A DNA stretch of 64,000 bases from Clostridia bacterium. GTDB lineage: Bacteria; Bacillota_A; Clostridia; Christensenellales; Aristaeellaceae. The stretch lies in assembly GCA_017517815.1 (NCBI GenBank), contig JAFWYA010000076.1, positions 1 to 64,000 of the forward strand, read 5' to 3'. Shown piece by piece: positions 52,079 through 60,133 of the stretch. Made by a program: the position numbers and the translations under genes. Below the pieces are notes generated by a model. It was not told the origin of the DNA. It saw nothing but the letters and a program-made list of their open reading frames with translations, and made no database searches. Numbering within the stretch: the stretch's first letter is position 1; every line of letters starts with the position of its first letter.

Positions 52079-52939
52079 ATGCGTCTTCTCAATCAGATCC
52101 TGCGCGGCGTCGTTATCGGCGTTGCCAACATTATTCCGGGTGTGTCCGGCGGTACCATGATGGTTTCCATGGGCATTTACGACCTGCTGATCCACAGCAT
52201 TACCCATCTGTTCAGCGAATTCAAAAAGAGCGTGAAGGTTCTGCTGCCCTATGCTGTCGGCATGGTGGTGGGCATCGTGGCACTGGCCAGCCTGCTGGAC
52301 TTTCTGTTTGCCAACTATCCCCTGCCCACCTCCACCGCCTTCATCGGCCTGATTCTGGGCGGTCTGGGCATTCTGTTTGCCAAGGTGGACCGCAAAAAGA
52401 TCAACTGGGTCAGCATTCTGGTGTTTGTGGTGTTCTTCGCAGGCATCGTGTGGATGTCGCTGGTGGGAGAGGTGACCAACCCTGAAAGCCTCACCATCAC
52501 GGTCGGCCAAATCGTGATTTTGCTGGCTGTGGGCTGCATTGCTTCCGCCACGATGATCATTCCCGGCGTATCCGGCAGCATGGTGCTGATGCTGCTGGGC
52601 TACTATACCCCCATCCTCAATGCCGTCAACAATCTCAAGGATGCCGTGTTCGCCTTTGACCTTGCCGCCATGGTCACCCCCGTGCTGACCCTCGCGCCCT
52701 TTGGCATCGGCGTGGTTGTGGGCATCTTCGGCGTAGCCAAGCTCATCGAATGGCTGCTGGGCCGCTTCCCCACCCCCACCTACTGCGGCGTGCTGGGCCT
52801 GGTGCTGTCCTCGCCCATCGCTATTCTGCTGCGCACCGATATGAGTGGCGCAGGCGCCGGCATGGTGGTGATCAGCGTGATCACTTTTGCGCTGGGCTTT
52901 GTCGCTGCGTGGCTGCTGGCCAAGGGCAGTAAGGACTAA
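52079..52939 (+). CDS. DUF368 family polytopic protein (PopT-like undecaprenyl-phosphate carrier)
   Basis: The 286-residue protein has eight to nine helices and the DUF368 signature GVANIIPGVSGGTMMVSMGIY, repeated in a second half as IIPGVSGSMVLMLLGYY. That inverted-repeat layout is known in the family. DUF368 proteins have been linked to recycling of undecaprenyl phosphate across the membrane. This fits the divergent sugar transferase gene, which uses the same lipid. AAGGAAA precedes the ATG. It is a single-gene unit. Confidence 0.92.
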   Translation: MRLLNQILRGVVIGVANIIPGVSGGTMMVSMGIYDLLIHSITHLFSEFKKSVKVLLPYAVGMVVGIVALASLLDFLFANYPLPTSTAFIGLILGGLGILFAKVDRKKINWVSILVFVVFFAGIVWMSLVGEVTNPESLTITVGQIVILLAVGCIASATMIIPGVSGSMVLMLLGYYTPILNAVNNLKDAVFAFDLAAMVTPVLTLAPFGIGVVVGIFGVAKLIEWLLGRFPTPTYCGVLGLVLSSPIAILLRTDMSGAGAGMVVISVITFALGFVAAWLLAKGSKD

Positions 52940-52952
52940 AAAACTTTTCGGG

Positions 52953-52978
52953 CGGACGCCATGTGCGTCCGTCTTTTT
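52953..52978 (+). terminator. Intrinsic terminator
   Basis: A stem CGGACGC/GCGTCCG with a 5-base loop is followed by TCTTTTT. Confidence 0.85.
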
Positions 52979-52985
52979 CAATGGC

Positions 52986-53014
52986 TTGACACAGTGCCGG
53001 GGGCGGAATACAAT
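52986..53014 (+). promoter_or_regulatory. Promoter of the wall-anchored protein gene
   Basis: TTGACA (52986-52991), a 17-bp spacer and TACAAT (53009-53014), starting 8 bases after the upstream terminator. Confidence 0.85.
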
Positions 53015-53047
53015 ACAGGTGAATTTCATGTGCAAAGGGATGAGCGG

Positions 53048-54034
53048 ATGAAGATCAAAAGGTTTGCCGCCGTGCTGATGATGCTGTGCCTGATGGCGGG
53101 GAGCGCGCTGGCGGCCCAGTTTACGGTTGAAATGAACGGCGAAAACGGTGTGATCACTGCTGTTATACCCGATTCCGGCAGCGATACGCTTGTGATTCCT
53201 GATAAAGCGAAAAATGAGATCGGTGAAGATGTGCCGGTGACAAAAATCACGGCAGATTTCAGCGGATGTAATGGCCTCAAGTACATTCTGTTTGAAGGCT
53301 TCACTCAGAAGAATTTTCCTGTGGTCAATCTGAAAACGGCGCCCGACCTGGAATGCGTGTATTTTACGCTGGAAGTGACTGAAAAAATCATTGGAAAGGT
53401 CACTGTGAACGAAAACGTTGAATTGCTTCAGCGGATCGACTTAAGCGATAAAACAATTCCAAACGTCACATCCGAATATGCTGATGATCAGTTGACCATC
53501 CAATTTCCCAATATCATTCCCGATGGTTATGACGGCTATGGCTATCGTGTAACCCGCGAACCAATCGGGAACCCCGGCAGCGAAGAAGTATTTGATTCCG
53601 AGCGAGACGTAAGTCAGTTTGGCATCAGCAATGGTGTCGTTACCTTTACGGATCGCGTTGACCAGACCGCTTCGCAGCAGAGCTATCGCTATACCGTTAC
53701 GGCGTACGAACCCTTTGGTATCTCTGTTATGCCGTCAGCTTCCATCGACGTTACCATTCCTGCCAAACCGGTTCCGGCTCCCGATCCCGAAGATCCTGAA
53801 ACGGATCCTGAAGATCCCGAACTGAACCCCGATCCCGAAGACCCCGACCCGGTTCCTGATCCTGAAGATCCCCTACCGGGTCCCGAACCTGCCGAACCTG
53901 CGCCGGTTCCTGTCCCTGCAGCGCCTGATGCGGTTCCCGCTACGGGCGATGAAGCTGCTCCGCTTCTTTGGACGGCCCTGATCGCCCTGAGCGCCATTGG
54001 TATGGCGGCGCTGCGCAAAAGAAAACAGGCATAA
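53048..54034 (+). CDS. Surface protein with Asp/Pro repeat stalk and sortase-type anchor
   Basis: The 328-residue product has a signal peptide (ending AGSALAAQ), a beta-rich part (about 25-130), a fibronectin-like domain (about 140-235), a stalk made of PDPEDP-type repeats (about 240-290), and a C-terminal sorting signal: PATGD, a hydrophobic stretch (LLWTALIALSAIGMAAL) and RKRKQA. PATGD is a variant of LPxTG, so wall anchoring by a sortase is likely. Start 53048 is set by the signal peptide; a longer frame lacks a ribosome site. It implies a sortase gene elsewhere in the genome. Confidence 0.87.
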   Translation: MKIKRFAAVLMMLCLMAGSALAAQFTVEMNGENGVITAVIPDSGSDTLVIPDKAKNEIGEDVPVTKITADFSGCNGLKYILFEGFTQKNFPVVNLKTAPDLECVYFTLEVTEKIIGKVTVNENVELLQRIDLSDKTIPNVTSEYADDQLTIQFPNIIPDGYDGYGYRVTREPIGNPGSEEVFDSERDVSQFGISNGVVTFTDRVDQTASQQSYRYTVTAYEPFGISVMPSASIDVTIPAKPVPAPDPEDPETDPEDPELNPDPEDPDPVPDPEDPLPGPEPAEPAPVPVPAAPDAVPATGDEAAPLLWTALIALSAIGMAALRKRKQA

Positions 54035-54042
54035 TGCCTGCT

Positions 54043-54077
54043 GTCCCTCCCGCTTTTTGGGTGAGAGGGACGTTTTT
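54043..54077 (+). terminator. Intrinsic terminator
   Basis: A stem GTCCCTC/GAGGGAC is followed by GTTTTTG. Confidence 0.82.
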
Positions 54078-54106
54078 GTGCGGCAATTTAACAAACGGAT
54101 TCATAA

Positions 54107-54135
54107 TTGCATTATAGGAAGAAATAGTATATAAT
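54107..54135 (+). promoter_or_regulatory. Promoter of the phosphoglucomutase gene
   Basis: TTGCAT (54107-54112), a 17-bp spacer and TATAAT (54130-54135). Confidence 0.8.
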
Positions 54136-54196
54136 ATTTGGTGGGTATTTTCCCGTGAGACACAAATGCATAGAAAGAATGAAAGAGGTGCTTCCC

Positions 54197-55924
54197 ATGG
54201 CCTATCGTGAGAATTACGAAGCTTGGCTGAAGGATTTTGCCAACGATGAAGTGACCATGAACGACCTGCGCTCTATTGCCAATGATGAGAAGGAGATCGA
54301 GGATCGCTTCTACCGCAACCTCAGCTTCGGCACCGCCGGTATGCGCGGCGTGCTGGGTGCGGGCATGAACCGCATGAACATCTACACCGTGCGCCGTGCC
54401 ACCCAGGGCCTGGCCGACTACCTCATCGAGGATAATGCTGAAAACAAGACCCGCGGCGTGGTCATCGGCTACGACAGCCGCCGCATGTCCACCGAGTTCG
54501 CACTGGAGACCGCGCTGGTGCTGTGCGCCAACGGCATCAAGACCTACCTGTTCGACGCCCTGCGCCCCGTGGCTCTGCTTTCCTTCGGCGTGCGTCACCT
54601 GAATGCCAAGGCCGGCGTTGTCATCACCGCCAGCCACAACCCGCCGCAGTACAACGGTTACAAGGTATACGGCGAAGACGGCGCCCAGCTGGGCCCGGAA
54701 GCCGCCTCTGCCGTGACCGAAAAGATCAACGCTCTCACCTTCACCGAGGCCAAGCTCATGGGTGAGGAAGAAGCCAAGGCCGCCGGCCTTTTGCACATCA
54801 TCGGCGACAAGGAAGTCGACGACGATTACATCGCTCTGGTCAAGACCCTGTCCATCAACCCCGAGGTGGTTGCCGAAGCCGGCAAGAACCTCAAAATCGT
54901 CTACACTCCCATCCACGGCAGCGGCAACGTGCCGGTGCGCCGCATCCTCAAGGAGATCGGCATCACCAACGTGAGCGTCGTCAAGGAGCAGGAAGCGCCC
55001 GATCCCAACTTCTCCACCGTCAAGGTGCCCAACCCCGAGGATCCCGCCGCCTTCACCCTGGCCATCAAGCTGGCCAATGAAGTGGGCGCCGACGCCATCT
55101 TCGGCACCGACCCTGACTGCGACCGCCTGGGCGTGGCTGTGCGCGAGAAGGACGGCAGCTTCAAGCTGCTCACCGGCAACCAGATCGGCTGCCTGATGCT
55201 GTACTACATCCTGTCCAGCAAGCAGGCTCAGGGCACCCTGCCCAAAAATGGCGCTGCGGTCAAGTCCATCGTGTCCACCGAGCTGGCTCACGCCATCTGT
55301 GACGCGTTCGGCGTTGCCATCTACGACACGCTGACCGGCTTTAAGTTCATCGGCGAAAAGATCCAGCAGTTCCAGGATACCGGCAGCCACACCTTCCTGT
55401 TCGGCTTTGAGGAAAGCTACGGCTTCCTCTCCAGCACCTTCGTGCGCGACAAGGACGGCGTGAACGCCTCCCTGCTCATCGCTGAAGCCGCCGCCTACTA
55501 TTCCACCCAGGGCAAGACCCTCACCGACGTGATGGCCGAGATCTTCGAAAAGTACGGCTATTACCTCGAGCATGTGGAATCCACCACGCTGCCCGGCATC
55601 GACGGCCTGAAGGTCATGGGCGAGATCATGACCCGCATCCGCAACAACCCGCCCACCGAGATCGGCGGCGTGAAGGTCAAGCGCGTGCTGGACATCCAGC
55701 GCGGCACCGAGACCATCGTTGCCACCGGCGAAGTGAAGAAGCTGGACTACCCCGAAAGCGACGTGCTGTACTTCGCCATGGAAGGCGGCCACTTCGTGTG
55801 CGTGCGTCCCAGCGGCACCGAGCCCAAGATCAAGCTGTACGTCAACGTAAACGACAAGGAAGAGGCCAAGGCCAAGGAGCTGCTTGCCAGCCTGACCGCT
55901 TCCGCCCAGCAGCTGCTGAAGTAA
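54197..55924 (+). CDS. Phosphoglucomutase/phosphomannomutase (alpha-D-phosphohexomutase)
   Basis: Interconverts glucose-1- and glucose-6-phosphate, supplying UDP-glucose and surface polymers. The 575-residue product has LSFGTAGMRGVLG (substrate entry), the phosphoserine loop VVITASHNPPQYNGYK, the metal site DPDCDRLG, the sugar-binding loop GFEESYGF and the phosphate-binding RPSGTEPKIK. Start 54197 is chosen for GAGGTG and the MAYRENYEAWL opening. Codon choice strongly favours C in third positions, as in highly expressed genes here. It is a single-gene unit. Confidence 0.96.
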   Translation: MAYRENYEAWLKDFANDEVTMNDLRSIANDEKEIEDRFYRNLSFGTAGMRGVLGAGMNRMNIYTVRRATQGLADYLIEDNAENKTRGVVIGYDSRRMSTEFALETALVLCANGIKTYLFDALRPVALLSFGVRHLNAKAGVVITASHNPPQYNGYKVYGEDGAQLGPEAASAVTEKINALTFTEAKLMGEEEAKAAGLLHIIGDKEVDDDYIALVKTLSINPEVVAEAGKNLKIVYTPIHGSGNVPVRRILKEIGITNVSVVKEQEAPDPNFSTVKVPNPEDPAAFTLAIKLANEVGADAIFGTDPDCDRLGVAVREKDGSFKLLTGNQIGCLMLYYILSSKQAQGTLPKNGAAVKSIVSTELAHAICDAFGVAIYDTLTGFKFIGEKIQQFQDTGSHTFLFGFEESYGFLSSTFVRDKDGVNASLLIAEAAAYYSTQGKTLTDVMAEIFEKYGYYLEHVESTTLPGIDGLKVMGEIMTRIRNNPPTEIGGVKVKRVLDIQRGTETIVATGEVKKLDYPESDVLYFAMEGGHFVCVRPSGTEPKIKLYVNVNDKEEAKAKELLASLTASAQQLLK

Positions 55925-55940
55925 AATCATTTGTTCTACA

Positions 55941-55970
55941 AAAGGGAACCGCTGAGCGGTTCCCTTTTTT
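55941..55970 (+). terminator. Intrinsic terminator
   Basis: A stem AAGGGAACCGCT/CGGTTCCCTT with a short loop is followed by a T run of six. Confidence 0.92.
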
Positions 55971-55977
55971 GTGATGA

Positions 55978-56006
55978 TTGCAACACTTCTTTGAAAATGT
56001 TACAAT
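55978..56006 (+). promoter_or_regulatory. Promoter of the peptide-use operon
   Basis: TTGCAA (55978-55983), a 17-bp spacer and TACAAT (56001-56006). Confidence 0.75.
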
Positions 56007-56039
56007 AACCCCACATGGCAACGGAAGGAGACGCCTTAA

Positions 56040-57215
56040 ATGCATTCCTTTGATTTTGATACCGTTTTTGAGGGCAGCCGCATCGGCTCCCTGAAGGACA
56101 CCTTCATGCCGCAGGCGGTGCGCGACGCCGGGCTCAGCTTGTACTGGGGCGCGGAGTTCGGGTTCAAAACCTGCCCCGCATTTTCCGAGGGCGTGCGCCG
56201 CTGTGCCGAAAGCGGGCACTATGGCTTTACCATTCAGTCGGACGAATACAACCAGCGCGTGCAGTGGTGGATGAAAAACGTGCGCGGCTTTGACTGCGAA
56301 CCGGAGTGGATCGTGCCCACGCACGGCACCATCTTTGGGCTGGCGACGGCCATCCGCATGTTTTTGCTGCCGCAGAAGAAGCGCCTGCTGGTGATCCACC
56401 CGGGGTATAACCGCTTTGCACAGGCGGCGCACCGCATGGGGCTGGAGTCGGATGCGTCCGACATGCAGCTGGTGAACGGCCGCTACCAGATCGACTGGGA
56501 GGATCTGGAGCGCCGCATGGCTGATGCGCAAAACGGCCTGCTGGCCTTCTCCAACCCCAACAACCCCACCGGCGTCATTCTTTCGCAGGAGGATCTGGAG
56601 CGTATCGCAGAGCTGAGCGAGCGCTACGGCATGCCGGTTTACTGCGACGAGATCTTTGCCGAGGTCACGCGCGGCGGCGCGAAGGTGTTCCCCTATATTC
56701 TGTGCAAACACGGGCAAAAGTTGGCTATCACCAGCACCACGCTTGGCAAGAGCATGAGCCTCACCGGCGTGAACCACGCCAATCTGCTCATCCCGGACGA
56801 GGATCTGCGCGAGCGCTACACCCAGCAGAAATATGCCGACCATTACGGCTCCATCGACCCCATGCTGCACGCCGGCCTCATGAACGCCTACACCGAGGAG
56901 GGCGCAGTGTTCATCCGCGCGCTCAACGACTATGTGGACGAAAATGTACGCTATATCGAACAGCAGGTGCCGCAGCTCATTCCCGGGGCGAGGGTCATCC
57001 ACCCTGAGGGCACCTTTGTGATCTGGATCGACTACAGCGGCTGCGGCATGACTGAGGATGAAGTGGCGCAGCTTTTGAATGAAAAATATCTCTTCTGCGG
57101 CGACGCGGGCGACGACTACGGCGCAAGCCGGTTCTTCTACCGCTATTCCATCGCGCTGCCAAAGGGAGAGCTTACAAAGAACTTTGACTACATCCGCAAA
57201 GTGAAGGGAGAATGA
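56040..57215 (+). CDS. PLP-dependent aminotransferase, MalY/PatB type
   Basis: The 391-residue fold-type I enzyme has SNPNNPTGVILSQEDLERI, YCDEIFAEVT with the Asp that contacts PLP, and the likely Schiff-base Lys in STTLGKSMSLTGVNHAN. It resembles MalY/PatB proteins (cystathionine beta-lyase-like), but the Lys region differs from the usual SPSKTFN pattern, so the reaction may be a transamination or a beta-elimination. GGAGA is close upstream. Its stop lies 2 bases before the next start, and with the peptidases it suggests amino-acid breakdown. Confidence 0.85.
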   Translation: MHSFDFDTVFEGSRIGSLKDTFMPQAVRDAGLSLYWGAEFGFKTCPAFSEGVRRCAESGHYGFTIQSDEYNQRVQWWMKNVRGFDCEPEWIVPTHGTIFGLATAIRMFLLPQKKRLLVIHPGYNRFAQAAHRMGLESDASDMQLVNGRYQIDWEDLERRMADAQNGLLAFSNPNNPTGVILSQEDLERIAELSERYGMPVYCDEIFAEVTRGGAKVFPYILCKHGQKLAITSTTLGKSMSLTGVNHANLLIPDEDLRERYTQQKYADHYGSIDPMLHAGLMNAYTEEGAVFIRALNDYVDENVRYIEQQVPQLIPGARVIHPEGTFVIWIDYSGCGMTEDEVAQLLNEKYLFCGDAGDDYGASRFFYRYSIALPKGELTKNFDYIRKVKGE

Positions 57216-57217
57216 AT

Positions 57218-58162
57218 ATGCGTATCATCGAAGAAGCCCGGGTCAGGGAGCTGCTCAGCGCAGAAAAGTGCGTGGAAATCATGAAAAAGGCCCTCACCGA
57301 TCTGGAGGAAGGCCGCTGCTACATGCCCATGCGCCTGATCACCATCATGCCCAATACCGCCAAGTTCGGCTTCATGCCCGCATGGGTGGGCGATTACTAC
57401 GGCGCGAAGGTCATCACCGCCTACGGCCCCAACGCCGGCACCCAGTACCCCACGCACATCGGCTACGTCATGCTGTTTGAAAGCGAGCATTCCACCGTGG
57501 CCGGCATGGTGGACGCCACCGCCGTGACCGAGATTCGCACCGGCGCGGTGAGCGCCGCCGCCACCGACGCGCTGGCCCGCAAAGACGCGCACACCATGGC
57601 CATCGTGGGCGCAGGCGCGCAGGCCAGGTCGCACACCGCCGCCATCGTGACCGTGCGAAACATCGACGCCATCACCGTGTACGACATGCGCCCCGAAGCC
57701 GCACAGGTCTACAAGGCGGAGATCGAGGCGCAGTACGGCATTCCTGTCACCATTGCGCAGGACGTGCGCAGCTGCGTGAAGGACGCCGACATCATCTGTA
57801 CCCTCACCCCGTCGAAGGAGCCGTGGCTCACGCTGGACATGGTCAAGCCCGGCGCTCACGTCAACGCCGTGGGCACCTTCACCCCTGCCACCCGCGAGGC
57901 GGCCAGCGATCTGATCGCCGCCAGCCGCCTGTATGCTGATCAGGTGGAGGCCATGAAGAAGGAAAGCGGCGAGTACCTCGTGCCCTTGCAGGAAGGCCTC
58001 ATCACCGAGGAGCACATCGTAGGCTCCATCGGCGAGGTGCTGTGCGGCAAAAAGCCCGGCCGTCAGACCGATGACGAGATCACCTTGTTCGACGCGCTGG
58101 GTTTGGCCGTGGAGGACGTGGCCGCCGCCGTGTACGTACTGGAAGCTGATAAGGAGAACTGA
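57218..58162 (+). CDS. Ornithine cyclodeaminase / mu-crystallin family protein
   Basis: The 314-residue NAD(P)-linked protein has KFGFMPAWVGDYYGAKVITAY, the DATAVTEIRTGAVSA segment, a Rossmann motif AIVGAGAQARSHTAAI, and GAHVNAVGTFTPATREA. The family includes ornithine cyclodeaminase, alanine dehydrogenase and imine reductases. I use 57218 as start because AAGGGAG leaves a proper gap; the ATG at 57212, overlapping the previous stop, is only 1 base from it. With the aminotransferase and peptidases it could process an unusual amino acid or imine. Confidence 0.88.
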   Translation: MRIIEEARVRELLSAEKCVEIMKKALTDLEEGRCYMPMRLITIMPNTAKFGFMPAWVGDYYGAKVITAYGPNAGTQYPTHIGYVMLFESEHSTVAGMVDATAVTEIRTGAVSAAATDALARKDAHTMAIVGAGAQARSHTAAIVTVRNIDAITVYDMRPEAAQVYKAEIEAQYGIPVTIAQDVRSCVKDADIICTLTPSKEPWLTLDMVKPGAHVNAVGTFTPATREAASDLIAASRLYADQVEAMKKESGEYLVPLQEGLITEEHIVGSIGEVLCGKKPGRQTDDEITLFDALGLAVEDVAAAVYVLEADKEN

Positions 58163-58165
58163 GCC

Positions 58166-60133
58166 ATGCCTGTGATGACCGTGGCCGATATGGCCCGCAT
58201 CCGCCACCTGCACGATTTGCAGCTGTCGCCCGACGACCGCCTGACCGCCTTTGTGGAGGACTGGCAGGACCCGTCTGACTGGCGCAGCCGCGTGTGCGTG
58301 ACGGGCGCGGAAGAGATCGCCCTTTGTGAAAACACCCATCAGCCGCGCTTTTCCAAAACGCATCTGTTTTTTCTGATGGATCAGCCCGACGGCGCGCAGC
58401 TGTATTGCCTGCCGCAGAATGACCTGCAGGCCCAGCCAAAGCAGCTGACACACCTGCGCCACGGCGTGCGCGAATACAGTCTTGGCGCGGACGGACGCAC
58501 CGTCGCCTTCAGCACCCCCGTGTGGCCCGGCGAGGACGCGCTGGCGGAAATGACCGCTGACGAACGGGCGGAGTTCCAGTGGCAGCGCGAATGGGGCCCG
58601 CAGGAGATCACGCAGATCGACTACAAGCACGATTCCTGCCTTGGCGTGCGCGACGGCAGCGTGATGACCGTCGGCCTGCTGGATGTGATCACCGGCGAAG
58701 CAAAGATGATCCCCTGCCCCTTCCCGCTGGACATGCCCGTGCTGTCGCCCGACGGCACGCGCATCGCCTGCTATGGCCAGCCGCATACCGGCGCGCGATG
58801 GAGCCGTCAGGAATTGTTTATCATCGAAAACGATACCGTCACCGCGCTGACCGACGGCGCGCTGCTCAGCGGCACCTGCGCGGCGCAGTTCACGCCCGAC
58901 GGGCAGACCATCGTGTACCCGGCGTGGTATATCGGCGACAACACCAGCGAAGAGGTGCTCTTCCGCGTAAGCGTCAATGGCGGCGAAAGCGTGTGCCTGT
59001 TTGACCCGGAGAACGACGCTGTGTCCTCCGGCATCAACGGCGCGCCCATCCGCACCGAGCATGGCCGCAGGCGCGGCTTCTTTGAAGCGGGGGAGAGCTG
59101 CGTGTGGTTTGCGGGCGCGTTTGACGGCCGCGGGCGCGTGTATGAGATCTCTCTTGAGGGCAAAAGCCTGCCTGAGCAAATCGCGGGCGGCGAATATTCC
59201 ATTCATGAATTTGTGCGCGCCAAAGACGGCGCGTTGATCACGCTGCGCGGCGACGATGCGAACTTTGCCGATCTCTACCGCAATGACGAGCGCCTGCGCG
59301 ACAGCAACCCGTGGCTGAAGGATATCACCTTGGGCAAAACCGTCATCCGTCAGGTGAACAGCACCGATGGAAAGGCAGTCATCCGCAGCCGCGTCACGCT
59401 GCCGGCGGATTATCAGCAGGGGCAGCGCTATCCTGTGGTGCTGTATCTGCACGGCGGGCCGGAATGCTGCTTCACCACCGACCTGTGGCATGAGGTGCAG
59501 ATCCTCGCCGGGCGCGGCTATGCGGTCGTCTGCTGTGACCCGCGCGGCTCGGCGGGCTACGGCCTGGCCTTCTGCAACGACGAACAGTCCTGGAGCGACG
59601 AGGCTTACGACGACATGATGGCCTGCCTTGAGGACGCGGCCGCCATGGGCGTGGCCGACCTTGACCGCGCAGGTGTGACCGGCGGCAGCTACGGCGGCTA
59701 CATGACCTGCAAGATCATCATGCGCACAGGGCGTTTCCGCGCGGCCTGCGCCCAGCGCACCTTCGTCAACAAGGCCACCAGCTACGGCACCGGCGATATC
59801 GGCTTCTACTCCGCCCGCATGGACCCCGCCGACGTGGTGGTGCGCGACTGCCTGATGCAGCGCAGCCGCACCAGCATCATCCGCGATATCGACAAGGTGA
59901 CCACGCCGCTGCTGCTGTTGCACGGCCACAACGACTACCGCTGCTCGTTTGAACAGAGCGAGCAGATGTTCATCGCCCTGAAGGAACGCCGAAAGGACGT
60001 GCCTGTGCGCCTGGTGATGTTCCCCAAGGAAAACCACGAGGTTTCGCGCTCGGGTCTGCTTGCACACCGTCAGACCCATGTGCGTGAGATGTGCGACTGG
60101 TTCGACCGCTTTTTGAAGGAGGTTAAGGCATGA
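58166..60133 (+). CDS. S9 family serine peptidase (acylaminoacyl/dipeptidyl type), first copy
   Basis: The 655-residue protein has an N-terminal beta-propeller (about 1-380) and a C-terminal alpha/beta hydrolase domain (about 390-655). The catalytic triad is visible: Ser in GGSYGGYMTCK (about 508), Asp in LLHGHNDYRCSFEQ (about 590) and His in PKENHEVSR (about 622). VVLYLHGGPECC forms the oxyanion region. There is no signal peptide, so it cuts short peptides inside the cell. It starts 3 bases after the previous stop and overlaps the second copy by ATGA. Confidence 0.93.
   Translation: MPVMTVADMARIRHLHDLQLSPDDRLTAFVEDWQDPSDWRSRVCVTGAEEIALCENTHQPRFSKTHLFFLMDQPDGAQLYCLPQNDLQAQPKQLTHLRHGVREYSLGADGRTVAFSTPVWPGEDALAEMTADERAEFQWQREWGPQEITQIDYKHDSCLGVRDGSVMTVGLLDVITGEAKMIPCPFPLDMPVLSPDGTRIACYGQPHTGARWSRQELFIIENDTVTALTDGALLSGTCAAQFTPDGQTIVYPAWYIGDNTSEEVLFRVSVNGGESVCLFDPENDAVSSGINGAPIRTEHGRRRGFFEAGESCVWFAGAFDGRGRVYEISLEGKSLPEQIAGGEYSIHEFVRAKDGALITLRGDDANFADLYRNDERLRDSNPWLKDITLGKTVIRQVNSTDGKAVIRSRVTLPADYQQGQRYPVVLYLHGGPECCFTTDLWHEVQILAGRGYAVVCCDPRGSAGYGLAFCNDEQSWSDEAYDDMMACLEDAAAMGVADLDRAGVTGGSYGGYMTCKIIMRTGRFRAACAQRTFVNKATSYGTGDIGFYSARMDPADVVVRDCLMQRSRTSIIRDIDKVTTPLLLLHGHNDYRCSFEQSEQMFIALKERRKDVPVRLVMFPKENHEVSRSGLLAHRQTHVREMCDWFDRFLKEVKA

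Noticed and set aside
54762..54974. Arg/Ser/Pro-rich short frames within high-GC genes (several places)
   Set aside because: They are out-of-frame readings of known genes and carry no start signals.
54101..55930. 609-codon minus-strand frame opposite the phosphoglucomutase
   Set aside because: It is Gly/His/Val-rich in the way typical of antisense shadows, and the plus-strand gene has all family motifs.
57188..60079. 963-codon open frame on the minus strand opposite the S9 peptidase
   Set aside because: It lies wholly opposite genes with clear catalytic motifs. Such frames arise from the C-rich third positions of the real genes, and its translation shows no known domain.
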